From positions 1 to 10,466 of the forward strand of contig JAGOBT010000067.1 of the NCBI GenBank assembly GCA_017999135.1: a DNA stretch of 10,466 bases. Reading direction: 5' to 3'. A program made the position numbers and the translations under genes. The notes under the pieces were generated by a model, which was not told the DNA's origin, did no database searches, and saw only the letters and a program-made list of their open reading frames with translations. Source of the stretch: Burkholderiaceae bacterium (GTDB lineage: Bacteria; Pseudomonadota; Gammaproteobacteria; Burkholderiales; Burkholderiaceae_C). Every line of letters begins with the position of its first letter. Positions within the stretch are counted from its first letter, which is position 1. Positions 1 to 6,664 of the stretch are shown one piece after another.

Positions 1-2712
1 ACCATGGATCAACAGCACCGGCCGGCTGGTCGCCAAAGGCGCTTCGGGCACATAGTGGCTGAGCCTGGCGCCATGGTGGCCGATGCGCAGCACCTCCGGC
101 GCCACGCCGTCCACCGCACCGGGCCAGCGGCTGGCCAGGTTGTGGCGGATCTGCGGGTCGGGATAGTCCTCGGGCGCTGCCAGGGCGCCGAACCCCAGCC
201 TGACGGTCTGCCGCAGCACCAGCAGCGCCAGGCCGGCCAGGTCGCCAAGCTGGTCCGGTGCGCTGGACTGCCGCTGTACCGCCAACAAGGGGCTGCGGCG
301 CTCCGCAAGATGGTCGTAGTCCAGGCGAAGCATGCCGTAGCGTTCGGCAGGATCGGTCGTGTCGGGCCCCAGCTGCAGCTCGGTCAGCTGACGCCACAGG
401 CCCTGCAGCGGACGCGATGCGCCGCCTGCACCCATGTCGATCCGCAGGCCATCACCCAGCAGCTTCAGACCGCGCAAGCGCGCACCCACCGCCAGCGGCG
501 GCACGGCACCGGCATCCTTGGGCGCTTGTTCGACGGATTTGACGGTGATCTGGTAGTCCAGCTGGCGTGCATCCTCCTCCGCGCCGTCCACAGGGCGGAA
601 TGAGCCGAACGCCGCGGTCAGACCAAACCGCCAACGGACAGCTTCCTGGGGCCAGTCACTGAACTCGTCGCCACCGTCGGCGTTGTCCCACAAGCGCAGC
701 GATGCCGATGCGGCGGGCCACAGCTTGCCGTCGCCAGCAGCCAGCCTTGCCAGATCGGGCAGCTCGACATCATCCAGCTGGAGCGCTGCCCAGAAGGGCT
801 GTGCCGCCACGGTCAGCGGGCCCACCAGACGTTCACTCAACCGAACGGCCGTCGGGCGACGCGGCGGCGTGTGTTGGTCGATCCCATGGCCGCGTGCCGG
901 CAACGCTCTGCGGCGGCCCACAGGCGGTTGCAGTCCCCAGGCGTCGCGCAGCGTCTCGACCGCGCGTTCTGCCAGGGCCGTGATCGTCAGTGCCGGGTTG
1001 ATGGCCAGCGCACGCGGCACGATCGAACCATCCAGCACGGCCAGGCCCTGGTGCACCGCGCCCTTGGAACCGGCATGGTCAAACACCCGGCCAAATCCGT
1101 CGACGACACCGTTGGCGATCTGGTCCGCCATCGGGCAGCCACCCAGCGGATGCACCGTGACAATGCCGCCCGACGGGGCCCTGGACGCTTGGCCAGGCCG
1201 ATCGAGCTGATCAAGCACCGTCTTCCACAACGGGTTCGGAACGACCCTCGGCTCGTCGTCCGGTGCGTTGCCGGACAAGGCCTGCGCCAGCCAGGCGATC
1301 TGGGCGTCAAAGACCGGCACCCGACCAACGCCTGGATCGGGCCAACGCACACGCACACGGCCATCACCGACGCCCGCGGAATCGCTCGCCTCGGCTGCTG
1401 GCAGCACCAATTCGCCCGCCGCACCGTCGTCGCCCATCAAGCCGTACAGGGCCGACGACGACAGCAGATCTGCAGACACGGCGAAGCCGTCTGGTTGGGT
1501 CGGGTCGATGTTGGCAAAGCCGAAGGTGGCCAGCGCTTCACCGAAGACCTGGCGCAAGGCCCCCGGCACCGCGAACTCCTCGACGACAACCGCCTGACCG
1601 TCCTGTTCCGCATGGACCAGGCCCGTGATGGTCGGGCCGACGTTGCGCCCGTGCTGGCCCGGATCGGTCTCCTGGTCCGCCACCGCGTTGACGCCGGGCT
1701 CTTGACGATGCACTGCGGCCAGCATGTCACCGTTGGTGGAGAAGCGCGCTCCCAGCCGGGGCGACAGCTGGAAGCGCTCGCTGCGCGAGCGCAACAGCAG
1801 TTCGGTGCTGCCCAGCGTGCCGGCGGCCAGCACCACATGCCGGGCGCGCACCACCCAGGTTTCCCCAGCACCGTCGCGCAAGGCCGGATCGGTGAACTGC
1901 CAGACCACCTGCCACGGCGCACCCTCGCACGCCGATGGTTCAAGTCGGGTCACCGTCACGCCGCAGAACAGCTCGGCGCCGCGGCGCCAGGCCTGCGCCA
2001 GATGGGTGGTGTCCAGGGATCGCTTGGCGCCCTGGTTGCAGCCGGTCATGCAGTCGCCGCAGGCGGTGCAGGCCTGCAGCGCCGGCGTGTCAGCCGTCGC
2101 AGCCCGGTCCTGGAAGGCGATGGTCACGCTGGCGCGAACAGCCTCGGCACCACGGGCCCGGGCCAGGGCCTGCAGCGCGGCGAACTTCGGCGGCGCGGGC
2201 TCGGGAACCTCCGCAGGCTGCAGGTCGGCCAGTGCACGCCCGTACCACGGCGCCATCGATGCGGCCGTGATGCCATGCGGCCAGCCCTGCGCGAACACGG
2301 CGTCATCCGGCTGCGCCATCACACCGGCGTTGATCAGCGACCCGCCCCCCAGCCCGTTGGCCAGCAGCACGTGCACCTGGTCGCCCAACCGCCAATCGAG
2401 CAGCCCCTCCGCGCGGCCGCGCGCGGGGCGGTCGTCCTGGTGGCTGAAGCGCACATGGCCAGGCAGTTCGGAGAAGCGGCGCGGAAACCGCCCAGGCAGG
2501 TACTCCAGCCCACGCTCGAGCACCCAGACCCGGGCAGGTCGGTCCGTTCCTTCCAACGCGCAGCCCGCCATGCGGGCGGCCGCCACGGCGCCGCCATAGC
2601 CGCTGCCGACGATCAGCACATCGCAATCGGCCGCCTCATCGGTGTCGCTGGCAAGGCGGTGGGCCAGTTCGGTCGCGTCGCGCGACAGCCAGCGGCCCGT
2701 GTTCTCAGCCAT
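1..2712 (-). CDS. GMC-family FAD oxidoreductase (cholesterol-oxidase-like) fused to alpha/beta hydrolase; 3' end outside window
   Basis: The frame is open for 904 codons, from ATG at 2712 to the window edge, with no stop. An N-terminal FAD-binding motif GSGYGG lies at residues 36-41. A four-cysteine cluster (C215, C218, C221, C225) follows. The GMC signature HPLGGC has its catalytic-type His at 521, and the partner Asn is in INPALTITALAE at N572. These His/Asn positions match the catalytic pair of cholesterol oxidases, which oxidise an alcohol and reduce O2 or another acceptor. Residues about 585-890 form a region I cannot assign. The last six residues, VLLIHG (899-904), look like the first strand and oxyanion-loop His-Gly of an alpha/beta hydrolase, so the missing 3' part should hold the nucleophile and catalytic His. 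A GMC domain alone is usually about 500-570 residues. The start has a GGGAG Shine-Dalgarno site 6 nt upstream and overlaps the kinase stop by 8 bp. The substrate is unknown; sterol or another hydrophobic alcohol is inferred. No signal peptide is evident. Confidence 0.9.
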   Translation of the reverse strand, partial: MAENTGRWLSRDATELAHRLASDTDEAADCDVLIVGSGYGGAVAAARMAGCALEGTDRPARVWVLERGLEYLPGRFPRRFSELPGHVRFSHQDDRPARGRAEGLLDWRLGDQVHVLLANGLGGGSLINAGVMAQPDDAVFAQGWPHGITAASMAPWYGRALADLQPAEVPEPAPPKFAALQALARARGAEAVRASVTIAFQDRAATADTPALQACTACGDCMTGCNQGAKRSLDTTHLAQAWRRGAELFCGVTVTRLEPSACEGAPWQVVWQFTDPALRDGAGETWVVRARHVVLAAGTLGSTELLLRSRSERFQLSPRLGARFSTNGDMLAAVHRQEPGVNAVADQETDPGQHGRNVGPTITGLVHAEQDGQAVVVEEFAVPGALRQVFGEALATFGFANIDPTQPDGFAVSADLLSSSALYGLMGDDGAAGELVLPAAEASDSAGVGDGRVRVRWPDPGVGRVPVFDAQIAWLAQALSGNAPDDEPRVVPNPLWKTVLDQLDRPGQASRAPSGGIVTVHPLGGCPMADQIANGVVDGFGRVFDHAGSKGAVHQGLAVLDGSIVPRALAINPALTITALAERAVETLRDAWGLQPPVGRRRALPARGHGIDQHTPPRRPTAVRLSERLVGPLTVAAQPFWAALQLDDVELPDLARLAAGDGKLWPAASASLRLWDNADGGDEFSDWPQEAVRWRFGLTAAFGSFRPVDGAEEDARQLDYQITVKSVEQAPKDAGAVPPLAVGARLRGLKLLGDGLRIDMGAGGASRPLQGLWRQLTELQLGPDTTDPAERYGMLRLDYDHLAERRSPLLAVQRQSSAPDQLGDLAGLALLVLRQTVRLGFGALAAPEDYPDPQIRHNLASRWPGAVDGVAPEVLRIGHHGARLSHYVPEAPLATSRPVLLIHG

Positions 2713-4495
2713 GTTCTTCTCCCAGTGTGCTGGCGTGGCGGCCTGCCGATTGCTGCAAGGCGGCCAGCAAGGTCGCTTCGTCGACCGGCTTGCGCAGCAA
2801 CTGCACGCCCAGTGCGTCGGCGCGTGCCTGAAGCGCATCGCTCTGGTCAGCGCTGCACAGCACAACGGCCAGGTTCGGCTGCTGTTCCTGCAGACGCTGC
2901 GTTGCGACCAGCCCGTCGTCGTTGGCGCGCAGCCGGAAGTCGACCAGGGCGACGTCGAACCGCAGTTCCTGCAGCAGCGTCAAGGCCGTGTCGCTGTCAT
3001 GGGCGACCAGCGCGTGACAGTCGGCGGCCCGCAGCATGCGTGCATACGAGCGCGCGATGGCCTCGTCGTCGTCGAGCACCAGCACGCGCATGCCACGCAT
3101 CGCCGCCGCGGTTGGTCCTGGCGCAGGCGCGATGGCCGGCAGCGGTGCGCGCCCGGGCCGCACGAACGCAGGCGGAATGTGCAGCGCAAAGCAGGCGCCC
3201 TGGCCCAGCGCCGAGGTGACGCCGATGCGCAGGCCGAGCAGATCAACCAGGCGGCGCACGATGCTCAGCCCGAGTCCATAGCCGTGGCGGCGGTCACGCG
3301 CCTCGTTGCCCAACTGCACCAGTTCGTCAAAGATCCGCGCATGGTCCTGCTCGGCGATGCCAGGGCCGGTGTCACGCACCTCCACGACGACACCGCCGGC
3401 GCCGCCATCGGCCACGGCCCGCAGCACCACCTCGCCCTGCTGCGTGTACTTCACCGCGTTGTCGACCAGGTTCGCCAGCAGCCGATGCAGCAGTTCCGGG
3501 TCGCTGTCGACCAGCCAGCGGTCCGGACACTCCAGACGCAGGTCCAGCCCCTTGGCCAGCGCCTGCGCACGGAACGTGACCGCCAGGCCGTCGAGCAACT
3601 TGCGCAACTCGAACAGCCGCAGGCGCACCGGCCAGCGGCCTGTGTCGTACTGCGACAGATCGAGCAGCCCATCGAGCATGGTGCGCAGGGCATCCACGCT
3701 CTCGGCCATGTCGGCGGCCAGCAGCCGCGCCTCGGCCAGATCCACGCTGCGCGACAGCGCCGCACTGTTCAGCGCCAGCGCCTGCATCGGCTGACGCAGA
3801 TCGTGGCTGGCCGACGCCAGGAAGCGGCTCTTGGCCAGGTTGGCCGTCTCGGCAACGTCCTTGGCCTTCAACAGGTTCTCGCGCTCCTCGCGCAGGCGGT
3901 TGGCCAGGGCCAGGTTGTCGCGACGCATGTGGAACGATTCATCAAAGGTCTGGCTGGCGCGCCGCGCGAACTTGATGTGGATGCTGTAGACCACCAGCAC
4001 CAGCACCGCCAGCGACCATCCCAGCAGCCCGCCCTGCCAGACCCACATCAGCGCCACCAGGCCGAACATCGGTGCCGAGAAGGCGTAGAAGGCCCGCAGG
4101 ATCACCGAGTTGGTGGCCACGCTGGCCGACCCCCAGGAAATCATCAGCATGGTCAGCAACGCGTCCTGCGTGGTTCCCAATCCCAGCATGAACAGTGCCG
4201 CCAGCCCATTGACGATGCCCAGCGCGGCGTTCCAGGCCACCACCGCCTGCACCCGGGACGCCACGGGTCGGCTGGCATCACCCGGCAGGCGGCGCACCGC
4301 CCAGGCCCGCCATTCGCGCAGCAGCACCGCCGCCAGCACCCAGCCCACCACCAGCCCCGGGGCGGCCGAGCCCCAGCTGACCGCGCCGACCACGCTGGCC
4401 GCCAGCACGATCTGCAGACGCAGCTTGTCGCCCTGCTCCACCAGCACCTGCAGCTGGCGCTCGGCAAGTTCGTCATCCACGGTCGCGTGCATCAC
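2705..4495 (-). CDS. Membrane-bound hybrid sensor histidine kinase with C-terminal receiver domain
   Basis: 596 residues. The first ~175 residues hold about five or six hydrophobic segments (roughly 27-42, 45-60, 83-107, 112-131, 134-153, 157-175) with short loops, so any signal is probably sensed in or near the membrane rather than by a large periplasmic domain. A charged helical linker (about 185-225) leads to a HisKA H-box, SHDLRQPMQAL, with phospho-acceptor H231. The ATPase domain shows the N-box LVDNAVKYT (N346), G1 DTGPGI (375-380) and G2 GYGLGL (405-410). After a Pro/Ala linker, a receiver domain has acidic residues D475-D477, phospho-acceptor D519 and Lys K569. All residues needed for autophosphorylation and internal transfer are present; no HPt domain is seen. 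Start is GTG at 4495 or the adjacent ATG at 4492; neither has a strong ribosome site. It lies 18 bp after the response regulator gene, and its stop overlaps the GMC gene. The stimulus is unknown. Confidence 0.93.
   Translation of the reverse strand: MMHATVDDELAERQLQVLVEQGDKLRLQIVLAASVVGAVSWGSAAPGLVVGWVLAAVLLREWRAWAVRRLPGDASRPVASRVQAVVAWNAALGIVNGLAALFMLGLGTTQDALLTMLMISWGSASVATNSVILRAFYAFSAPMFGLVALMWVWQGGLLGWSLAVLVLVVYSIHIKFARRASQTFDESFHMRRDNLALANRLREERENLLKAKDVAETANLAKSRFLASASHDLRQPMQALALNSAALSRSVDLAEARLLAADMAESVDALRTMLDGLLDLSQYDTGRWPVRLRLFELRKLLDGLAVTFRAQALAKGLDLRLECPDRWLVDSDPELLHRLLANLVDNAVKYTQQGEVVLRAVADGGAGGVVVEVRDTGPGIAEQDHARIFDELVQLGNEARDRRHGYGLGLSIVRRLVDLLGLRIGVTSALGQGACFALHIPPAFVRPGRAPLPAIAPAPGPTAAAMRGMRVLVLDDDEAIARSYARMLRAADCHALVAHDSDTALTLLQELRFDVALVDFRLRANDDGLVATQRLQEQQPNLAVVLCSADQSDALQARADALGVQLLRKPVDEATLLAALQQSAGRHASTLGEEHG
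2719..2723 (-). promoter_or_regulatory. Shine-Dalgarno GGGAG of the GMC gene inside the kinase gene
   Basis: GGGAG lies 6 nt before the GMC ATG (2710-2712) and inside the last codons of the kinase. The kinase stop (2705-2707) falls within the first GMC codons. Strong ribosome binding plus an 8-bp overlap fixes the GMC start and predicts translational coupling. Confidence 0.75.
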
Positions 4496-4513
4496 AAGCC
4501 CGGCAAGCCGGCC

Positions 4514-5242
4514 TCAGCCGAGCCCCAGCGCGTCTGCCGCGCCAGCCTGGAACACGCGGCAGAGCGCATCGGTGCGGTTGCGCACCCCCATGGCGCGGTA
4601 GACCATCGACAGGTGGGCCTTGACGGTGCCCTCGGCGATCTCGAGCTGGCGCGCGATCAGCTTGCTGGGCAGGCCGCGCACGGCCAACGCCAGCACCTCG
4701 CGCTGCCGCGTGGACAGCTCGGTCTGCAGGAAGCGGCACAGGTCGTCAGGCGGCACCTCGTCGGGCTCTTCGATCCGTGCGGCATCTTCGGCCAGCACGA
4801 ACTCGGCCGGCAGGTACACCCGGTGGCGCAGCACCAGCCGCAAGGCAGCCTCCATGTCCTGCAGGCTGTAGGACTTGGGAATGAAGCCCGCCGCGCCGGC
4901 CTCGACCAGCGCACGCACGCTGCCTGGATCACGCTCGGCCGACAGCAGGCAGACCGGAACCCCCTCGAAGTGCGACTGCACCATCGCCAGCGCCTGCCGC
5001 CCGGACCCATCGGGCAGGTGGTAGTCGAGCAGCACCAGGTCAACAGATGCCGGGGGATGGGCCAGGGCATCCTGCAGGGCACGTGCCGCAACAAAGCTGA
5101 ACGCCGTGTGCGGCGAGACCTCCTGGGACAGGCGTTCCAGCAGGCGCTGGGTGCCGCTCCAAATGATCTCGTGGTCATCGATCAACAACACCCGCACCTG
5201 AGGCTCCCGGTTGGCCTGGTCACGCGCAAACCAGACCGGCAT
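4514..5242 (-). CDS. NarL/FixJ-type response regulator with LuxR HTH
   Basis: 242 residues. The N-terminal receiver domain begins at about residue 16 (VRVLLIDDHE) with acidic pair D22/D23, phospho-acceptor Asp D73 in LLDYHLPDG, and the conserved Lys K123 in FIPKSYS. A linker (about 145-170) leads to a LuxR-type helix-turn-helix at about 176-226, with LSTRQREVLALAVRG and the recognition-helix region IAEGTVKAHLSMVYRAMGV. It is an intact DNA-binding response regulator, expected to dimerise on phosphorylation and act at promoters. It is first in an apparent operon with the hybrid kinase, its likely phosphodonor, and the GMC-hydrolase. It is transcribed away from the PAS-LuxR gene. The ATG at 5242 has no strong Shine-Dalgarno sequence. 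The ~15 residues before the receiver are slightly longer than usual, so a later GTG start is possible. Target genes are not shown by sequence; autoregulation from the divergent region is inferred. Confidence 0.93.
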   Translation of the reverse strand: MPVWFARDQANREPQVRVLLIDDHEIIWSGTQRLLERLSQEVSPHTAFSFVAARALQDALAHPPASVDLVLLDYHLPDGSGRQALAMVQSHFEGVPVCLLSAERDPGSVRALVEAGAAGFIPKSYSLQDMEAALRLVLRHRVYLPAEFVLAEDAARIEEPDEVPPDDLCRFLQTELSTRQREVLALAVRGLPSKLIARQLEIAEGTVKAHLSMVYRAMGVRNRTDALCRVFQAGAADALGLG

Positions 5243-5458
5243 GGCCGAGCCTAACCGAGCGGTGCAGGTGCAGGGAAGCCATGCCAGCTAAACCTTGGGC
5301 CTAGGCGGAGCGGCCTGTCCGATGGGGTCGCCGCGCCACCTCCGTCCAATTGCCGCCACGCCCAGGCCGCCGAACACTGGCGGCTTCAAGCTGCCGCCAT
5401 CGCGGTCCACCGCGCAGACGGCAGGCGCACCGCGCATCGGCACACCCCGGAGCCCGCC
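5243..5458. promoter_or_regulatory. Divergent intergenic region with reiterated GCCGCC/GGCGGC arms
   Basis: 216 bp between the start codons of two divergently transcribed LuxR-HTH regulators, so it must hold promoters for both directions. GCCGCC occurs at 5352-5357, 5366-5371 and 5393-5398, and its complement GGCGGC at 5379-5384. The blocks begin 14, 13 and 14 bp apart, giving overlapping inverted repeats (arms of 6 bp, spacers of 7 and 8). Next to the response regulator start there is a direct repeat CCGAGC at 5245-5250 and 5255-5260, exactly 10 bp apart. An 8-bp palindrome GCCTAGGC is at 5299-5306. I could not identify convincing -35/-10 boxes. Operator function is inference, and some of these repeats are expected by chance in such GC-rich DNA. 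Confidence 0.45.
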
Positions 5459-6151
5459 ATGTTGTCCAACAACCCGACCCTGAACATTCCTTCACCGCAG
5501 GCAGGCGTCACGGCCCGGTACCTGCAGTTGCTGGCCGCCGCCGAGCGGCTGCCTGATCCTGCGACCGACACGACGGGACTGCAGCGTGCCCTGCTGGACG
5601 CGCTGGACGTCGGCCTGGTCACCACCCATGCCAATGGTGAGCTGCTGCATGCCAACCGGGCGGCGCTGCGCTGGTGCGACGCCTGCGCGCCGCTGTCGCT
5701 GAGCGACGGCCGACTGCGCGCCAACCAGCCAGACGATCAGCAGAAAATGATGCAGGCGCTGACGCAGGCGCGGCTGGGCCGCCGCTCCATGATGAGCTTC
5801 AGGCAGCAGGCCTGGGTGTACAGCGTCGGCGTGGTGCCGCTCACCGTCAGGCCAGACGACGCCAGCGTGGTGTTGTTTGTGCTCGGTGCGCTGGAAAAGC
5901 CCACCAGCCTGACGCTGCAGTTCTTCTGCCAGGCCCATCGCCTGACAAGTGCCGAGGGCACCGTGCTGGATGGGCTGTGCCGTGGGCTGTCACCCAGCCA
6001 GGTGGCCGCCAGGGGCGGCGTCACGGTGGCCACGGTGCGGTCGCAGATCACCGCCATCCGCAGCAAGACCCAGACAGCCAGCCTGGCCCATCTGCTGCGC
6101 ATGGTCGCCGCATTGCCACCGCTGGCCCAGGCAAGCGCCCTGGACCGGTGA
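5459..6151 (+). CDS. Orphan LuxR-family transcriptional regulator with PAS-like N-terminal domain
   Basis: 230 residues, the only convincing plus-strand gene. The N-terminal half (about 40-145) looks like a PAS fold: ALLDALDVGLVTTHANGELL followed by HANRAAL is the usual PAS opening, and VYSVGVVPL and ASVVLFVLG read as the later strands. The C-terminal LuxR-type HTH spans about 160-216 (HRLTSAEGTVLDGLCRGLS, then VTVATVRSQITAIRSKT), matching the form common in orphan PAS-LuxR proteins. There is no receiver acidic pair or phospho-Asp, so it is not a response regulator; a small ligand or redox input through the PAS-like domain is inferred. A GGAG Shine-Dalgarno site at 5449-5452, 6 nt before ATG, supports the start. 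It is divergent from the response-regulator operon and converges on the VOC gene with a 16-bp gap. It probably controls one or both flanking units. Confidence 0.87.
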   Translation: MLSNNPTLNIPSPQAGVTARYLQLLAAAERLPDPATDTTGLQRALLDALDVGLVTTHANGELLHANRAALRWCDACAPLSLSDGRLRANQPDDQQKMMQALTQARLGRRSMMSFRQQAWVYSVGVVPLTVRPDDASVVLFVLGALEKPTSLTLQFFCQAHRLTSAEGTVLDGLCRGLSPSQVAARGGVTVATVRSQITAIRSKTQTASLAHLLRMVAALPPLAQASALDR

Positions 6152-6167
6152 TGGGGCGGACAGGCGC

Positions 6168-6569
6168 TCAACCAACCTGCAGGAACTCGACCCAGTTGCC
6201 ATCCGGGTCGGCCACCATCGCGATGCGCACGCCGGGGCGGATCTCGCGCTCGGGCCACACCACGGCCACGCCAGCGTCGCTGCAGGTCTTGACCATCTCG
6301 GTCAGGTTGGTGACCGTGATCGTCCAGTAGCGGTAGCCCGCGCCACCCTGGATGCCGCCGGGCGCGGCCGCGGCCGGGGTGCTGGGCACCACCACCAGCT
6401 TGATCAGGCTGTCACCGCTGAGCAGGCGGTGCATGGTGCCGCCGCCGGGCATGGCCATCTGGCCCTGCACCTGCAGGCCGATCACGTCGCGGTAGAAGGC
6501 CAGCATGGCCTCGCCGTTGGTGGTGACGATGCCCAGGTCGATCGACGACTTGCCCAGTTGGATGCCCAT
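6168..6569 (-). CDS. VOC-superfamily (glyoxalase/bleomycin-resistance fold) protein
   Basis: 133 residues, the usual length of a single-chain VOC protein with two beta-alpha-beta-beta-beta modules. The first module begins near DLGIVTTNGEAMLAFYRDVIGL (two short stretches around residues 11-32), the usual opening with a helix packing ahead of the strands. The second ends in VADPDGNWVEFLQ (119-131), the hallmark VOC C-terminal motif with the metal-ligand-type Glu E128. The usual His ligands at the start of each module appear to be Asp (D11) and an aromatic (Tyr/Trp near 81-82); H47 is the only histidine. Metal binding or glyoxalase chemistry is therefore uncertain, and it could be a non-enzymatic binder or act on another substrate. 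It lies downstream of the secreted-protein gene, separated by a strong hairpin, so it may be transcribed alone. The ribosome site before ATG is weak. Confidence 0.85.
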   Translation of the reverse strand: MGIQLGKSSIDLGIVTTNGEAMLAFYRDVIGLQVQGQMAMPGGGTMHRLLSGDSLIKLVVVPSTPAAAAPGGIQGGAGYRYWTITVTNLTEMVKTCSDAGVAVVWPEREIRPGVRIAMVADPDGNWVEFLQVG

Positions 6570-6588
6570 GGTGTGCTTCAGAAGTGCG

Positions 6589-6618
6589 GAAGCCCCGGAC
6601 TCTGCAGGCCGGGGCTTC
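6589..6618 (-). terminator. Perfect 10-bp GC-rich hairpin between secreted-protein gene and VOC gene
   Basis: GAAGCCCCGG (6589-6598) pairs perfectly with CCGGGGCTTC (6609-6618) around a 10-nt loop. It starts 46 nt after the stop of the secreted-protein gene and ends about 20 nt before the VOC start. There is no T-tract on either strand, so it is not a classic intrinsic terminator. It may act as a transcript-stabilising or attenuating stem, or need Rho. Confidence 0.6.
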
Positions 6619-6664
6619 GCTGGACAGTCACCCGGGCGACCGGGCTGACCTGTCGTGGATGGCC

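Noticed and set aside
4..603. Plus-strand open frame near the left edge
   Set aside because: Antisense to the GMC-hydrolase gene, same register, no domain.
871..3219. Long plus-strand open frame of 782 codons
   Set aside because: It is antisense in the same triplet register as the GMC gene. In GC-rich DNA the complementary codons TTA, CTA and TCA are rare, so antisense frames stay open. The translation is Arg/Gln/His-rich with no domain, whereas the minus strand shows FAD and HPLGGC motifs.
4497..4511. Small inverted repeat GCCCGGC-AA-GCCGGC between response regulator and kinase genes
   Set aside because: Very short loop, self-palindromic arms expected in GC-rich DNA, and only 18 bp between genes of one operon.
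2642..5254. Plus-strand open frame of 870 codons
   Set aside because: It is antisense to both the hybrid kinase and the response regulator, which happen to share the same triplet register. No recognisable domain or ribosome site; the minus-strand products have complete motifs.
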